From an uncultured Collinsella sp. (lineage in GTDB: Bacteria; Actinomycetota; Coriobacteriia; Coriobacteriales; Coriobacteriaceae): DNA of 64,000 nucleotides. Each line of letters starts with the position of its first letter. Within the stretch, counting starts at the first letter, position 1. The notes below the pieces were generated by a model. It worked only from the letters and a program-made list of their open reading frames with translations, was not told the DNA's origin and did not search any database. Location of the stretch: assembly GCA_902465015.1 (NCBI GenBank), contig CABQLK010000001.1, positions 1 to 64,000 of the forward strand, given 5' to 3'. Both the position numbers and the translations under genes were made by a program. Below, piece by piece: positions 34,226 through 42,368 of this stretch.

Positions 34226-36070
34226 CTAACCAATGACCGACATGGCGAGCAGCACCGCAGCGGCGCAGTACGCTACGCACGAGATCATGACGGCAATAAC
34301 GTTCATGGCGGTGCCCGACGTGTTGAGGTCATGCTCGTCACGCCAGAACAGCACCATCAGGTAAATCACGGCACTCATGTTGCCAACCAGGCAAATGATG
34401 GCAGCGATATTAAAACACCCGGTAAAGAGTTGCTCCTCAAACATGGACGCATCGGGGAATGCAGCGGTGCGCACCAGCTGGGCGCACAGGTAGGTCACGA
34501 GTGACAGAATCAGGCCCATGCCCGTGCTCTGGAAGAAGAACCCCAGATACGGCTTGGGCTCGTCGTCGTGACCGTCATACTCCAGAAAGTAGTTCTTGAC
34601 GAACGACACCATGCGCGAGGCCGCCAGCAGCACGAGCGGCATGGCGCACATGGGGAACACCACCAGATGCGCGGAGCCGAGCGCCGTTCCCAGCACGGTC
34701 GCCATGATGCACGACGCGATGCCCCATACAACAACCCAGTACTGACGATGCACGAACCAGCTGAGCACGTTCGTCGAGTCGTCCGACGCGCTATCGCCCG
34801 AGCCGACACCGGCGATCTGCAGGTCCTCCTGATGCTCCTCGGCGATAACGTCCATGGCGTCGTCGAAGGTCACGATACCCAGGATATGACGGTTCTCATC
34901 GCAGACAGGGATGGCAACCAGGTCGTACTTGGTCATCTCGTCCGTCACGTCTTCCTGGTCCTCGTCGGGCGACACATAGACCAGGTCGCGATAGGCCAGC
35001 TGACCTAGCGTGGCGTCGCGGTCGGCTACGATCAGCGTGCGCAGCGAAAGCACGCCGGTCAGCATGCCGCTCGGATCCTCGGTATAGACGTAGTAGACGC
35101 TCTCGAAGTCCTCGTCGAGCTCGCGAATCGCCTCGATGGCGTCACCGACCGTTGCCGTGGCGGGCAGGGAGACAAACTCCGAGGTCATGATGCGGCCGGC
35201 GGTGTTGTCCTCATACCCCAGCAGGTTACGAATCGCCTTCTCCTCCTTGACGCCCATCAGGCGCAGGAGCTTCTCGGCCTTCTCGTAATCGAGCTCGTCG
35301 ATCAGGTCGGCTGCATCGTCCGGGTCCATCATAGCCAGCATCGACGATGCGTCCGTGTCGGACAGGCCCTCGAGCATCTCGGTCATAAGCTCGTCGTCAT
35401 CGAACTCCGAGATGGCCTCGGCGGCCTGGGCAGTATCGAGCTGTGCAAACACCTGCGCACGCAGGCGCGGGTCGAGCTGCTCGATAATGTCGGCGATGTC
35501 GGCAGGGTGTAGCTCGCCGAGCGTCTTATGCGACACCGAGAGTTGAATGTTCTTGGTCGAGCGGTCGAGCAGGTCCATGTAGGACCAAGCGATGATGTCC
35601 TCACTGAGCGGCTTGCCCAGGTGCTTCATAAAGCCTTCGACGATATGCTCGAGCGCGGGGCTGATGGCGCGTAGCAGACCGCGGGCACCGACCTCGGCGC
35701 CCAGCAGGCGCAGCTGGTTTTCGCCCGACATGGAAAACTTGATGTCGTTGACGCGCACGACCTTCATGCCCTGCGTGTCGACAATCTGCTTGTTGAGCAC
35801 GTCACGGGCAAGCAAGAGTTCGGTCGGCTGCAGGTACGAAAAACGGATTTCGGTGGCCGACGTCTTAAGGTGTACACCCGTCTCGTCGATACGGTCGACC
35901 CATTTGCGCCAGCTGATCATAAACGGCGTCTTGCCGGGTCCGCGGAACGCGAGCGACGTCACGTGCGGAAAAACTTCGCCGGTAGCAATGCCAAAATCGT
36001 TCACCACGCCGAGCTTTTCGCCATCGACGTCCAAGACCGGCAATTTGAGCATCTCACTCAGATAATTCAA
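34226..36070 (-). CDS. MgtE-like CBS-domain membrane protein with PRC-barrel N terminus
   Basis: 614 residues. Domains in order: PRC-barrel (residues ~1-160, two blocks), MgtE N superhelical domain (~165-290, LGELHPADIADIIEQLDP, LAMMDPDDAADLIDEL), a CBS pair (~300-425), and a membrane region with five helices (~450-612). The membrane part does not show the canonical MgtE pore helices, so it may regulate rather than transport. It is directly upstream of the NRAMP-related gene on the same strand. MgtE N and CBS domains sense Mg2+, so it likely gates or regulates the partner transporter. Confidence 0.8.
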   Translation of the reverse strand: MNYLSEMLKLPVLDVDGEKLGVVNDFGIATGEVFPHVTSLAFRGPGKTPFMISWRKWVDRIDETGVHLKTSATEIRFSYLQPTELLLARDVLNKQIVDTQGMKVVRVNDIKFSMSGENQLRLLGAEVGARGLLRAISPALEHIVEGFMKHLGKPLSEDIIAWSYMDLLDRSTKNIQLSVSHKTLGELHPADIADIIEQLDPRLRAQVFAQLDTAQAAEAISEFDDDELMTEMLEGLSDTDASSMLAMMDPDDAADLIDELDYEKAEKLLRLMGVKEEKAIRNLLGYEDNTAGRIMTSEFVSLPATATVGDAIEAIRELDEDFESVYYVYTEDPSGMLTGVLSLRTLIVADRDATLGQLAYRDLVYVSPDEDQEDVTDEMTKYDLVAIPVCDENRHILGIVTFDDAMDVIAEEHQEDLQIAGVGSGDSASDDSTNVLSWFVHRQYWVVVWGIASCIMATVLGTALGSAHLVVFPMCAMPLVLLAASRMVSFVKNYFLEYDGHDDEPKPYLGFFFQSTGMGLILSLVTYLCAQLVRTAAFPDASMFEEQLFTGCFNIAAIICLVGNMSAVIYLMVLFWRDEHDLNTSGTAMNVIAVMISCVAYCAAAVLLAMSVIG

Positions 36071-36300
36071 TGGTGCTCCCCATCATTATTCCCCCGAACG
36101 CGGCCGCATGTGCGGCGTCCGGAGGCTTCTGGATATGTATACGCATGCGCGGGCGGCACGCCGCTCGACGCTTACACCCCGTGCATGCGCAAAAAGCACC
36201 TGCATGGGGTCATCGACTGTATGGTCGAGGTTTGGATTTCACCTGTAACCTTTCTCTTGACCCTCATTAACCGCAGTAACTATAGCATCAGCATCGCCCT
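36071..36300 (-). promoter_or_regulatory. Leader region of the MgtE-like/NRAMP operon with stable hairpins
   Basis: A likely -10 box TATAGT (minus strand, near 36276-36281) starts a ~200-nt leader. It includes a hairpin at 36176-36210 (arms ACCCCGTGCA/TGCATGGGGT with a nested TGC/GCA) and GC-rich hairpins closer to the gene. Length and structure suggest a cis-acting control element; it does not match the M-box well by eye. The rest of the 328-bp gap (36301-36398) holds one GTCCCC-family unit. Confidence 0.4.
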
Positions 36301-36367
36301 GCGGCATCGAATTTATGCGCTGCACATTGCAGGCATACCAAACGCTGACGCATCCGTGACATAGCCA

Positions 36368-36393
36368 TTGGGGACGTTCTTAAACGACTACCC
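36368..36393. repeat. Single TTGGGGACGTTCTTAAACGACT repeat unit
   Basis: One unit of the GTCCCC family, 6 bp before the deacetylase-like gene stop. It has the same right-hand side (TTAAACGACTAC) as the copy at 44794. Confidence 0.6.
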
Positions 36394-36398
36394 AATGA

Positions 36399-37805
36399 CT
36401 ACTCTGTGGTGTCGTCGTCCTCGGCAAGTTGGGGGAACACGGCGTCCTTGGGCATGGTGACCTTCGTCAACGAGGTGAGCTTTTTGCTCAGCGACGTGTC
36501 CGTCTTGACCAGGTCGCTGAGCGTCACGATCTTGTAGCCGTCGGCGATGAGGCCGTCGATAATCTGCGGCAGCGCCTCGAGCGTCTGCTCGGCGCATTCG
36601 TCCCTATCGGTGAGCAGCACGATATTGCCCGGCGTCACCGAATCGAGCACCGTCGAGACCTGCTCGTCGGCACCGTTGAGCAGCCAGTCGCCCGAGTCGA
36701 TATTCCACGAGACCACGGCGGAGACCAGGTCCATCGCATCAATCCAGTTTTGCTCGTCAAAGGCAGCGTAGGGAGCACGCAGTAGCATCGTCTTCACGCC
36801 GGTCGCCGACTTAACCGCATCGGTGCCTTTCGTGATCTGTTCGCGTACCGCCTCACGGTCCTGACCCTTGAGCGAATCGTCGCTGTAGCTGTTGGATCCG
36901 ATCTCGCACCCGGCATCGACAATCGCCTTGGCCGTGGCAGGCGAGGCCTCGACCGCATCGCCCGAAAGGAAGAACGTCGCGGTGACGCCCTTTTCCTTGA
37001 GCACCTGCAAGATCTGTTTGGTGGCGCCGCTCGGACCCTCGTCAAACGTCAGCGCCACGTACTTTTTGTTGCCCTTGGGCGCCACGCTGGCGCACGCAAC
37101 GACGCAATCGGTGGCGGGCACAACCTCGCCGCGGTCTTGCGTCTTGCCCGACTGCTCACCAACCCACACCTCGGAGCGGCCCTGGACACCCCACGTCTGC
37201 ACATACTCGATAGCGCCCGTGCCCTCGACCTTGAGCTTGGGCTCAATAACCGTAGCCTGAACCTCGTGCTTCTCGTAGGTATTACGGCCATCCTTGACCG
37301 TCACCTTCTCGCCACCCTCAAGTTCGCGGCTATCCCATTTGCCCTGCTTCACGCGCTTGCCGTCGACCTTCACCGACAGCTTTTCGCCCCCATGGCGCTT
37401 GAGCACGCTGTCATCGACGGCCAGCAGGTCTCCTGCGTCGTAGGTGTCAGTCAACTCCTGGTCGTCGATGAGATTCTGCAACGTAGAGCCCACGCGCACC
37501 GCGGTCTTTTGCCCGTTGAGCTCCACGTCCACGCTGCGGTTGACGTAGCCCACGACGGCAGCGATAAACAGCACGAGCGCGCAACCCACGGCGATGAGCG
37601 CATAGGGCAGGCGAGACGAACGACGGGGTGTGCGGCTGTTGCCGATGCGAGCGCTGCGGTCGCTAAAGCCGCGGCTATGGTTGAGATACATCGCGCCGGG
37701 CTTACGGTGACGCTTGCGCTGACCGCTGGGCAGCTGCCCCAGGTCGCGGCGCGCCGTCGGACGCGCACCCGAACGCCCGTTTAAGTTGGATCCGTTTTGG
37801 CGCAT
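36399..37805 (-). CDS. Polysaccharide deacetylase-like protein with degenerate active site
   Basis: 468 residues. Basic cytoplasmic N terminus, one membrane helix (~67-87), a DUF348/G5-like extracellular region (~88-225), and a NodB-type barrel (~245-445). Motif 1 is TFDEGP (253-258) instead of TFDDGP. The zinc-binding His-x-x-x-His is replaced by SNSYSD (304-309). RAPY (343-346) and DSGDWLLNG are kept, but the final His motif reads LLTDRDE. The metal ligands are thus missing, so the barrel probably binds cell-wall glycan without deacetylating it, or uses another chemistry. The ATG at 37805 has GGGAGGG upstream. Confidence 0.82.
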   Translation of the reverse strand: MRQNGSNLNGRSGARPTARRDLGQLPSGQRKRHRKPGAMYLNHSRGFSDRSARIGNSRTPRRSSRLPYALIAVGCALVLFIAAVVGYVNRSVDVELNGQKTAVRVGSTLQNLIDDQELTDTYDAGDLLAVDDSVLKRHGGEKLSVKVDGKRVKQGKWDSRELEGGEKVTVKDGRNTYEKHEVQATVIEPKLKVEGTGAIEYVQTWGVQGRSEVWVGEQSGKTQDRGEVVPATDCVVACASVAPKGNKKYVALTFDEGPSGATKQILQVLKEKGVTATFFLSGDAVEASPATAKAIVDAGCEIGSNSYSDDSLKGQDREAVREQITKGTDAVKSATGVKTMLLRAPYAAFDEQNWIDAMDLVSAVVSWNIDSGDWLLNGADEQVSTVLDSVTPGNIVLLTDRDECAEQTLEALPQIIDGLIADGYKIVTLSDLVKTDTSLSKKLTSLTKVTMPKDAVFPQLAEDDDTTE

Positions 37806-37826
37806 GTGCCCTCCCCCATAAACACA

Positions 37827-37856
37827 GCAAGCCGGAGCAACAGGTCTCCGGCTTGC
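37827..37856 (-). terminator. Hairpin between PRC-barrel gene and deacetylase-like gene
   Basis: 11-bp perfect stem GCAAGCCGGAG / CTCCGGCTTGC (37827-37837 with 37846-37856), 8-nt loop, 21 bp after the PRC-barrel gene stop on the minus strand. Confidence 0.6.
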
Positions 37857-37877
37857 CTCCCATCATTTGGTACGTCG

Positions 37878-38633
37878 CTATTTTGTAGCTTTTGACGAGC
37901 CTCCGCTCGCCTTTTGGTATTCGTCCTTAAAGGCCTTGAACATGCCGCGCGTCTTGCCGAGCTGCTTGCCCAGTGCGCGACTGCCCTTGTCCACGGCAAC
38001 CGATCCCTTGTCGTCGAGCACCTTGGCGCCCTTTTTGACCTTGTCGCCCACCACGACGCTGGCCTCGGCGGCCTTGGCAGCCGCACCGCCCGAATACCCG
38101 AGCGACTTGACCTCGTCCGAGACGACCATCGCGCCGTTCTCGTAGCCGCGCAGCATCGTCGGCGGCACCTGCGTGTCACCGACCAAAACACTCGAAGCAG
38201 CACCGGCGGTCACATAGAATGCCTGCACGATGCCCGAGCGTGGCTTGAACTCAACGTCCGAGCAATAGCCCACGACGTCGCCCGATTCCGTGCGCACGTC
38301 CATACCGACCCAGATGATGCAATCGTCCAGGTTGATGTCGAGGCGCTTGGCGGCGGCGGCATCGTACGTGTCCTTGACGTCATCGACCGCGACGGCACCC
38401 TCATAGACGCCGATGGCATCGAGCGCCACAAAGCGGTCGGGACGCTCGATCATGCCCGCGATATCGGACTGGCGGACCATAAAGCCGACCACGCGCGTAC
38501 CGCCCGGGGTAAAGACCGGAAAGTGAATCTTGCCGAGCTTTTTAGGGCTGCGCGGCGTGCCGTCTTTTTTGGTGCGCTTATCCTCGGTAGGCTTGCGATA
38601 GATCTTGGCGCCGACAAAATCCCCGGCGCGCAT
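37878..38633 (-). CDS. PRC-barrel domain protein
   Basis: 251 residues. The N-terminal ~100 residues contain a PRC-barrel-like beta domain (KLGKIHFPVFTPGGTRVVGF) and a second one follows (IIWVGMDVRTESGDVVGYCS). The C terminus is a Lys/Ala/Gly-rich, probably flexible tail. Its ATG overlaps the TAA of the YtxH gene (TAATG), so they are translationally coupled. The role is unknown; PRC-barrels often serve in RNA processing or membrane-associated regulation. Confidence 0.75.
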   Translation of the reverse strand: MRAGDFVGAKIYRKPTEDKRTKKDGTPRSPKKLGKIHFPVFTPGGTRVVGFMVRQSDIAGMIERPDRFVALDAIGVYEGAVAVDDVKDTYDAAAAKRLDINLDDCIIWVGMDVRTESGDVVGYCSDVEFKPRSGIVQAFYVTAGAASSVLVGDTQVPPTMLRGYENGAMVVSDEVKSLGYSGGAAAKAAEASVVVGDKVKKGAKVLDDKGSVAVDKGSRALGKQLGKTRGMFKAFKDEYQKASGGSSKATK

Positions 38634-39022
38634 TATGCCTCGGTCGAGGGCTCCGCAGCCTCGGTATCAGCCTCGACGGCGTTCTCGACCACGACGTCGG
38701 CGGCAGGCGTCACGTTGCCGCCCGAAATGGCGTCGTTGAGCTGCTCGCGCAGCTGGTCCATGCGCTCGCGGGCCAGGTCGACCTTGGCGCGCAGGTCGTC
38801 GGTCTTGGCGTCGACCATCGGGCCAAAGTCATTCACCGCAGCACGGGCCTCCTCGGCGCTGTGCTCGTAGGTGTCGCGCATATTGTCCCAGGCGTCGTTG
38901 GCGATATCGGCAGCCATGGCGCGGGTCTCGGCGCCCGAGCGCGGGGCCAGAGCAACGCCGACAATAGCGCCGGCAGCGGCACCAAAAAGTGCGCCGGAGA
39001 CAAAGCTGAAAGTCTTACCCAT
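38633..39022 (-). CDS. YtxH domain-containing protein
   Basis: 129 residues from ATG 39022, with AGGAGAGG at 7-8 bp (an ATG two codons earlier is too close to that site). N-terminal glycine/alanine-rich membrane segment (FVSGALFGAAAGAIVGVALA) followed by APRSG, then an amphipathic coiled coil, as in the YtxH general-stress family. The C terminus is acidic and Ala-rich. Probably a small single-pass membrane protein. Confidence 0.8.
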   Translation of the reverse strand: MGKTFSFVSGALFGAAAGAIVGVALAPRSGAETRAMAADIANDAWDNMRDTYEHSAEEARAAVNDFGPMVDAKTDDLRAKVDLARERMDQLREQLNDAISGGNVTPAADVVVENAVEADTEAAEPSTEA

Positions 39023-39158
39023 GATCATTCCTCTCCTGCGGGCACGTCGGTGCCCACCGTTTGAATGCTGTCCATTATACCCGCAGCGCATCACTTGCCG
39101 TCGCGCTCATCTGCGTACGGCAAAGGCGCAGGTACGTGATGGTGATAAACGCGTAGGC

Positions 39159-39992
39159 CTACTCCTGGGGCATAGCCGGCATGGCCACCGTGGCACCCGG
39201 GTCCTCGCCGGCGCCGTCCACGAGCGGCAGGCCGCCCTCATGCGCAGGCCCTGCCGGAACCGTCGCCGCACCGCCAAAGACGGCAGCGGAGGCCTCGTGG
39301 TTCTCAACAACCGCGCCCTCGGTATCAATCGCCACCTGGGGCTCGTCGTCAAAGTTGGGGACGCCCTGGGGCTCGGTGGGAACAGGCTCGGCGGTCGCAT
39401 CGGCAACGGGCTCGGAGTCGACCGGCACATCGCCCTCGTCAGCGCCCTCGTCCTCGGCAGCATCTTCGCCGTTCGCAGCGGCGACGGCCTCGTGAGGATC
39501 CTTGCCCTCGGCCTCGGCGCGCATGCCCAGCACCAGGTTGCGCAGGCCTGCGACCGTGCCTTCCACGTCGGGGGCAGGCTGGTCGGCGTGCAGATAGGCC
39601 CAGTCCATCATAAAGGTGGCCGAAGACAGCGCGCCGATGGCCAGCGCGTCGTCGGGGCACGAAAGCTCAACCTCAAAGACGCGCTCGTCGTGCTCGCTTA
39701 CGCGCGTGCGGCCGCACGAGATGCTACCGGCAAGACCGGTCTCGTTCATGAGCTCGACCGTCACATGCTCCAGCAGGTGGCAGAGCTCGGTCTGGCCCAT
39801 GCAGTCCTGGAACTCGCGGCCGGAATCGCCCAGGCACAGGTGCTTGGCAATAGCGGGCACCAGGTAGTACACGCGCGCCGTGGCCTCGATGTCCTCCGAG
39901 GTCATGAGCGGCATGCCGGGGTTCACCAGCACATGCGCGCAGATCTTGTCCTCGCTGACGGTGACCTTAAGGATGTTGAACAGGCCTGCCAT
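39159..39992 (-). CDS. Protein with cyanophycin-synthetase-like N-terminal domain and acidic tail
   Basis: 277 residues. Residues ~1-150 form a folded domain whose motif HLLEHVTVELMNETGLAGSI followed by SCGRTRVS and later EVELSCPDDALAIGA resembles the N-terminal domain of cyanophycin synthetases (EHV-x-ELQ...GxGRTR). The ATP-grasp and Mur-ligase domains of those enzymes are absent. From residue ~160 the chain is an acidic, Pro/Ala/Glu-rich tail of low complexity. No function is assigned. It stands between the CNNM protein and the YtxH gene on the same strand. Confidence 0.65.
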   Translation of the reverse strand: MAGLFNILKVTVSEDKICAHVLVNPGMPLMTSEDIEATARVYYLVPAIAKHLCLGDSGREFQDCMGQTELCHLLEHVTVELMNETGLAGSISCGRTRVSEHDERVFEVELSCPDDALAIGALSSATFMMDWAYLHADQPAPDVEGTVAGLRNLVLGMRAEAEGKDPHEAVAAANGEDAAEDEGADEGDVPVDSEPVADATAEPVPTEPQGVPNFDDEPQVAIDTEGAVVENHEASAAVFGGAATVPAGPAHEGGLPLVDGAGEDPGATVAMPAMPQE

Positions 39993-40016
39993 AACTCTCC
40001 CCTACTCTTCCTTGTC

Positions 40017-41390
40017 CTACTCGTCGCCGTCGTGCGGATTCGCGGAACCCGCACTCGGCGTCGTCGGCTCGTCTACCGAAGACTCGGAATCCTTCTTATC
40101 GGTTTCGGCCGGAGCGATCACGCGAATGAGCGAGATGCGCTGGCCACGCATCGACTGCACTTTAAACTTGTACCCCGCGACCTCAAACACCTCTCCGATG
40201 TCGGGCACCGAGTCGCAAAGCTCCAAAATCCAGCCGGCGATGGTCTCATAATCATCGCTTTCCTCGAGCGGCCAACCAAGCTCAATCGCGTCATCGCACG
40301 AAAAACGCCCATCAACGAGCCACTCGCGGCGCGAAAGGCGCGTGAGATACTTGTTGTCGGGGTCGAACTCGTCCTCGATCTCGCCGACGATCTCCTCGAC
40401 GATGTCCTCGATGGTGATGATGCCGGCCGTGCCGCCGTACTCGTCCACGACCACCACGATCTGGTCGTGCGAGGTCTGCATCTCGGACAGCAGCGGCAGG
40501 ATGTCCTTGGTGTCGGGCACAAAGGTGGCGTCGCGCAAAAAGTCGGCGATGGGCTGGTCGCCCTTGCCGTCGAGCGCGGGCTGAATCAGGTCCTTGATGT
40601 GCGCGATGCCGGCGACGTTGTCGGGATCCTCGTGATAGACGGGGATGCGACTAAAGCCGGTCTGGCGCATGGTGGACAGCACGTCGGCGACCGTCTCGTC
40701 GTCCTCGCACATGGTGGTGTCCACGCGCGGCACCATGACCTCGCGGGCAACGGTGTCGCCCAGGTCGAAGATCTCGTGGATCATGCGCTTTTCCTCGTCG
40801 AGCAGGTCGTCCTGCTCCGAGACCATGTACTTGATCTCTTCTTCCGAGACGTTCTGACGGTCGTCGGCACTCTTGATGCGCAGAATACGGGCCAGGCCAT
40901 CGGAGCAAGCGCCAGTCAGCCACACGAGCGGGCGGGCAATCTTCTGGAACACGGAAAGCGGGCCCACGACCTGCTTGGACACGCCCTCGGCATTGGCCAG
41001 GCCGATGCGCTTGGGGACGAGCTCGCCGATCACGATGGACACGAAGGCGACCGCGACGGTGATGATGACCGGCGCCAGGCCGCGTGCGATGGCGGAGAGC
41101 GGCGCGATGCCAAAGCTCATGAGCCACGTGGCGAGCGGGTCGGACAGGCTCGTCGAGGCGACGGCGGACGAGGCGAAGCCCACGAGCGTGATGGCGACCT
41201 GGATGGTGGCGAGCAGCTGGTCGGAGTCGGCAGCCAGCTTAATGGCATGCTCGGCGCGCTTGTCGCCTTCCTCGGCCTCGTGCTCCAGCACGGCGCGCTT
41301 GGCCGTGGTGAGCGCCATCTCTGACATAGAGAAGTAGCCGTTGATGAGGGTCAAAACGAGGGTGGTGATAAGGGAGATGGTTATGTCCAT
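40017..41390 (-). CDS. CNNM/CorC-type hemolysin family protein (DUF21-CBS-CorC_HlyC)
   Basis: 457 residues. DUF21 membrane domain with four segments (residues ~5-190, GYFSMSEMALTTAKR, FVSIVIGELVPKRIGL), a CBS pair (~215-335, ARREVMVPR-like AREVMVPRVDTTM, VVVDEYGGTAGIITIEDIVE), and a CorC_HlyC transporter-associated domain (~350-430, GRFSCDDAIEL). Family members transport or regulate Mg2+ and other divalent ions. With MgtA and the NRAMP-related pair it makes a third magnesium-linked locus. Confidence 0.9.
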   Translation of the reverse strand: MDITISLITTLVLTLINGYFSMSEMALTTAKRAVLEHEAEEGDKRAEHAIKLAADSDQLLATIQVAITLVGFASSAVASTSLSDPLATWLMSFGIAPLSAIARGLAPVIITVAVAFVSIVIGELVPKRIGLANAEGVSKQVVGPLSVFQKIARPLVWLTGACSDGLARILRIKSADDRQNVSEEEIKYMVSEQDDLLDEEKRMIHEIFDLGDTVAREVMVPRVDTTMCEDDETVADVLSTMRQTGFSRIPVYHEDPDNVAGIAHIKDLIQPALDGKGDQPIADFLRDATFVPDTKDILPLLSEMQTSHDQIVVVVDEYGGTAGIITIEDIVEEIVGEIEDEFDPDNKYLTRLSRREWLVDGRFSCDDAIELGWPLEESDDYETIAGWILELCDSVPDIGEVFEVAGYKFKVQSMRGQRISLIRVIAPAETDKKDSESSVDEPTTPSAGSANPHDGDE

Positions 41391-41498
41391 CGGGAGTTTC
41401 TCGAACCTCCAAGATTCGGGACGTCGGATTATAACGTTGGTGGCGGATACGGCAATTGCACTGGCGACCGAGCGGGGGCACGGGCGCTGGCGTGGTCG

Positions 41499-42182
41499 CT
41501 AGATTACGAAGAGGATCACCGCCATGAACTGGAAGATGCTGCCGGCGAGTACCCACAGGTGAAACACGCTGTGAAGATAGCGCACGTTTTTGGCGATATA
41601 GAACGGCACGCCCGCGGTGTAGCACACGCCGCCGACGGCGAGCAGGGCAAGTGCCACGGGGTTGAGCAGCGCCACAAGTTCGGGCAGCTTAAAGACAACG
41701 AGCCAGCCCATCAGCAGATAGACCAGGCCGCTTACCCAATGCGGCTGGCGCTCGCGCAGGAAGCACTCGAGGGCGATGCCGATGATGGCGATGGCCCATA
41801 CGGCAAAGAACAGCACAGCGCCGCCGTCGTTTGCGAGCGTGATGAGGCAAAACGGCGTATAGCTGCCGGCTATGAGCAGGTAGATGCAGCTGTGATCGAT
41901 GATGCGAAACACGCGCTTGGCGCGCGCGGGCTGAATCGCGTGGTAGAGCGTGGAGGCTAGGTATTCGAGGATAATGCTGACGCCATAGACAATTGCCGCG
42001 GCCATGTGGGCCGGGCCTCCGCCGCGCAGGGCGGCGAATACGATCAGGAGCACCAGGCCCGCGATACCCAGCAGGCAGCCGACACCATGGGTGACGGAGT
42101 TCATGATCTCCTCACCCACCGTGTAGTGTGGAACGGCCGCGGTCTTGGGTCGCGGCTTAGAACTGTCGCTCGAATCGGACAT
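41499..42182 (-). CDS. Hemolysin III family protein (PAQR, YqfA-like)
   Basis: 227 residues from ATG 42182 preceded by TTGGAGGA; the upstream TTG lies in that ribosome site. Seven membrane helices with the PAQR motifs SVTHGVGCLLGI, STLYHAIQ with RIIDHSCIYLLIAGSYTPF, and HSVFHLWVLAGS near the end. The conserved His and Asp residues form the metal site of this family. The bacterial function is uncertain (membrane homeostasis has been suggested). Confidence 0.92.
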   Translation of the reverse strand: MSDSSDSSKPRPKTAAVPHYTVGEEIMNSVTHGVGCLLGIAGLVLLIVFAALRGGGPAHMAAAIVYGVSIILEYLASTLYHAIQPARAKRVFRIIDHSCIYLLIAGSYTPFCLITLANDGGAVLFFAVWAIAIIGIALECFLRERQPHWVSGLVYLLMGWLVVFKLPELVALLNPVALALLAVGGVCYTAGVPFYIAKNVRYLHSVFHLWVLAGSIFQFMAVILFVI

Positions 42183-42289
42183 GCCGGTTACATCCTCCAA
42201 CGTAAAGAGTTCTCAACACTATATCAAAGCGTCTGGGTACGTGCGAAATTTGCACCATACGTGACCCCTTGTTTACCCATTCTTTGCTT

Positions 42290-42348
42290 GTTGACGCATC
42301 AACGGCAAACGTCCATAATGCGCTTGCATTAAATGTTGATGTATTAAC
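42290..42348 (+). promoter_or_regulatory. Promoter with two matching operators for the alpha/beta hydrolase gene
   Basis: A sigma-70-like promoter: TTGACG (42291-42296), 17-bp spacer, CATAAT (42314-42319). The palindrome GTTGACGCATCAAC (42290-42303) overlaps the -35 box, and a related one GTTGATGTATTAAC (42335-42348) lies just past the predicted start, 45 bp away. The pair is a classic repressor layout. The repressor is not identified. Confidence 0.6.
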
Positions 42349-42368
42349 ATCTTATAGGAAAGCTTCTT

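Noticed and set aside
34218..34280. Longer start for the NRAMP-related gene
   Set aside because: It would overlap the MgtE-like gene by 55 bp and add a hydrophilic segment. GTG 34217 has a ribosome site spanning the upstream stop.
36071..36300. M-box riboswitch before the MgtE-like/NRAMP operon
   Set aside because: The leader is structured, but the conserved M-box segments could not be aligned by eye. It is kept only as an unspecified leader.
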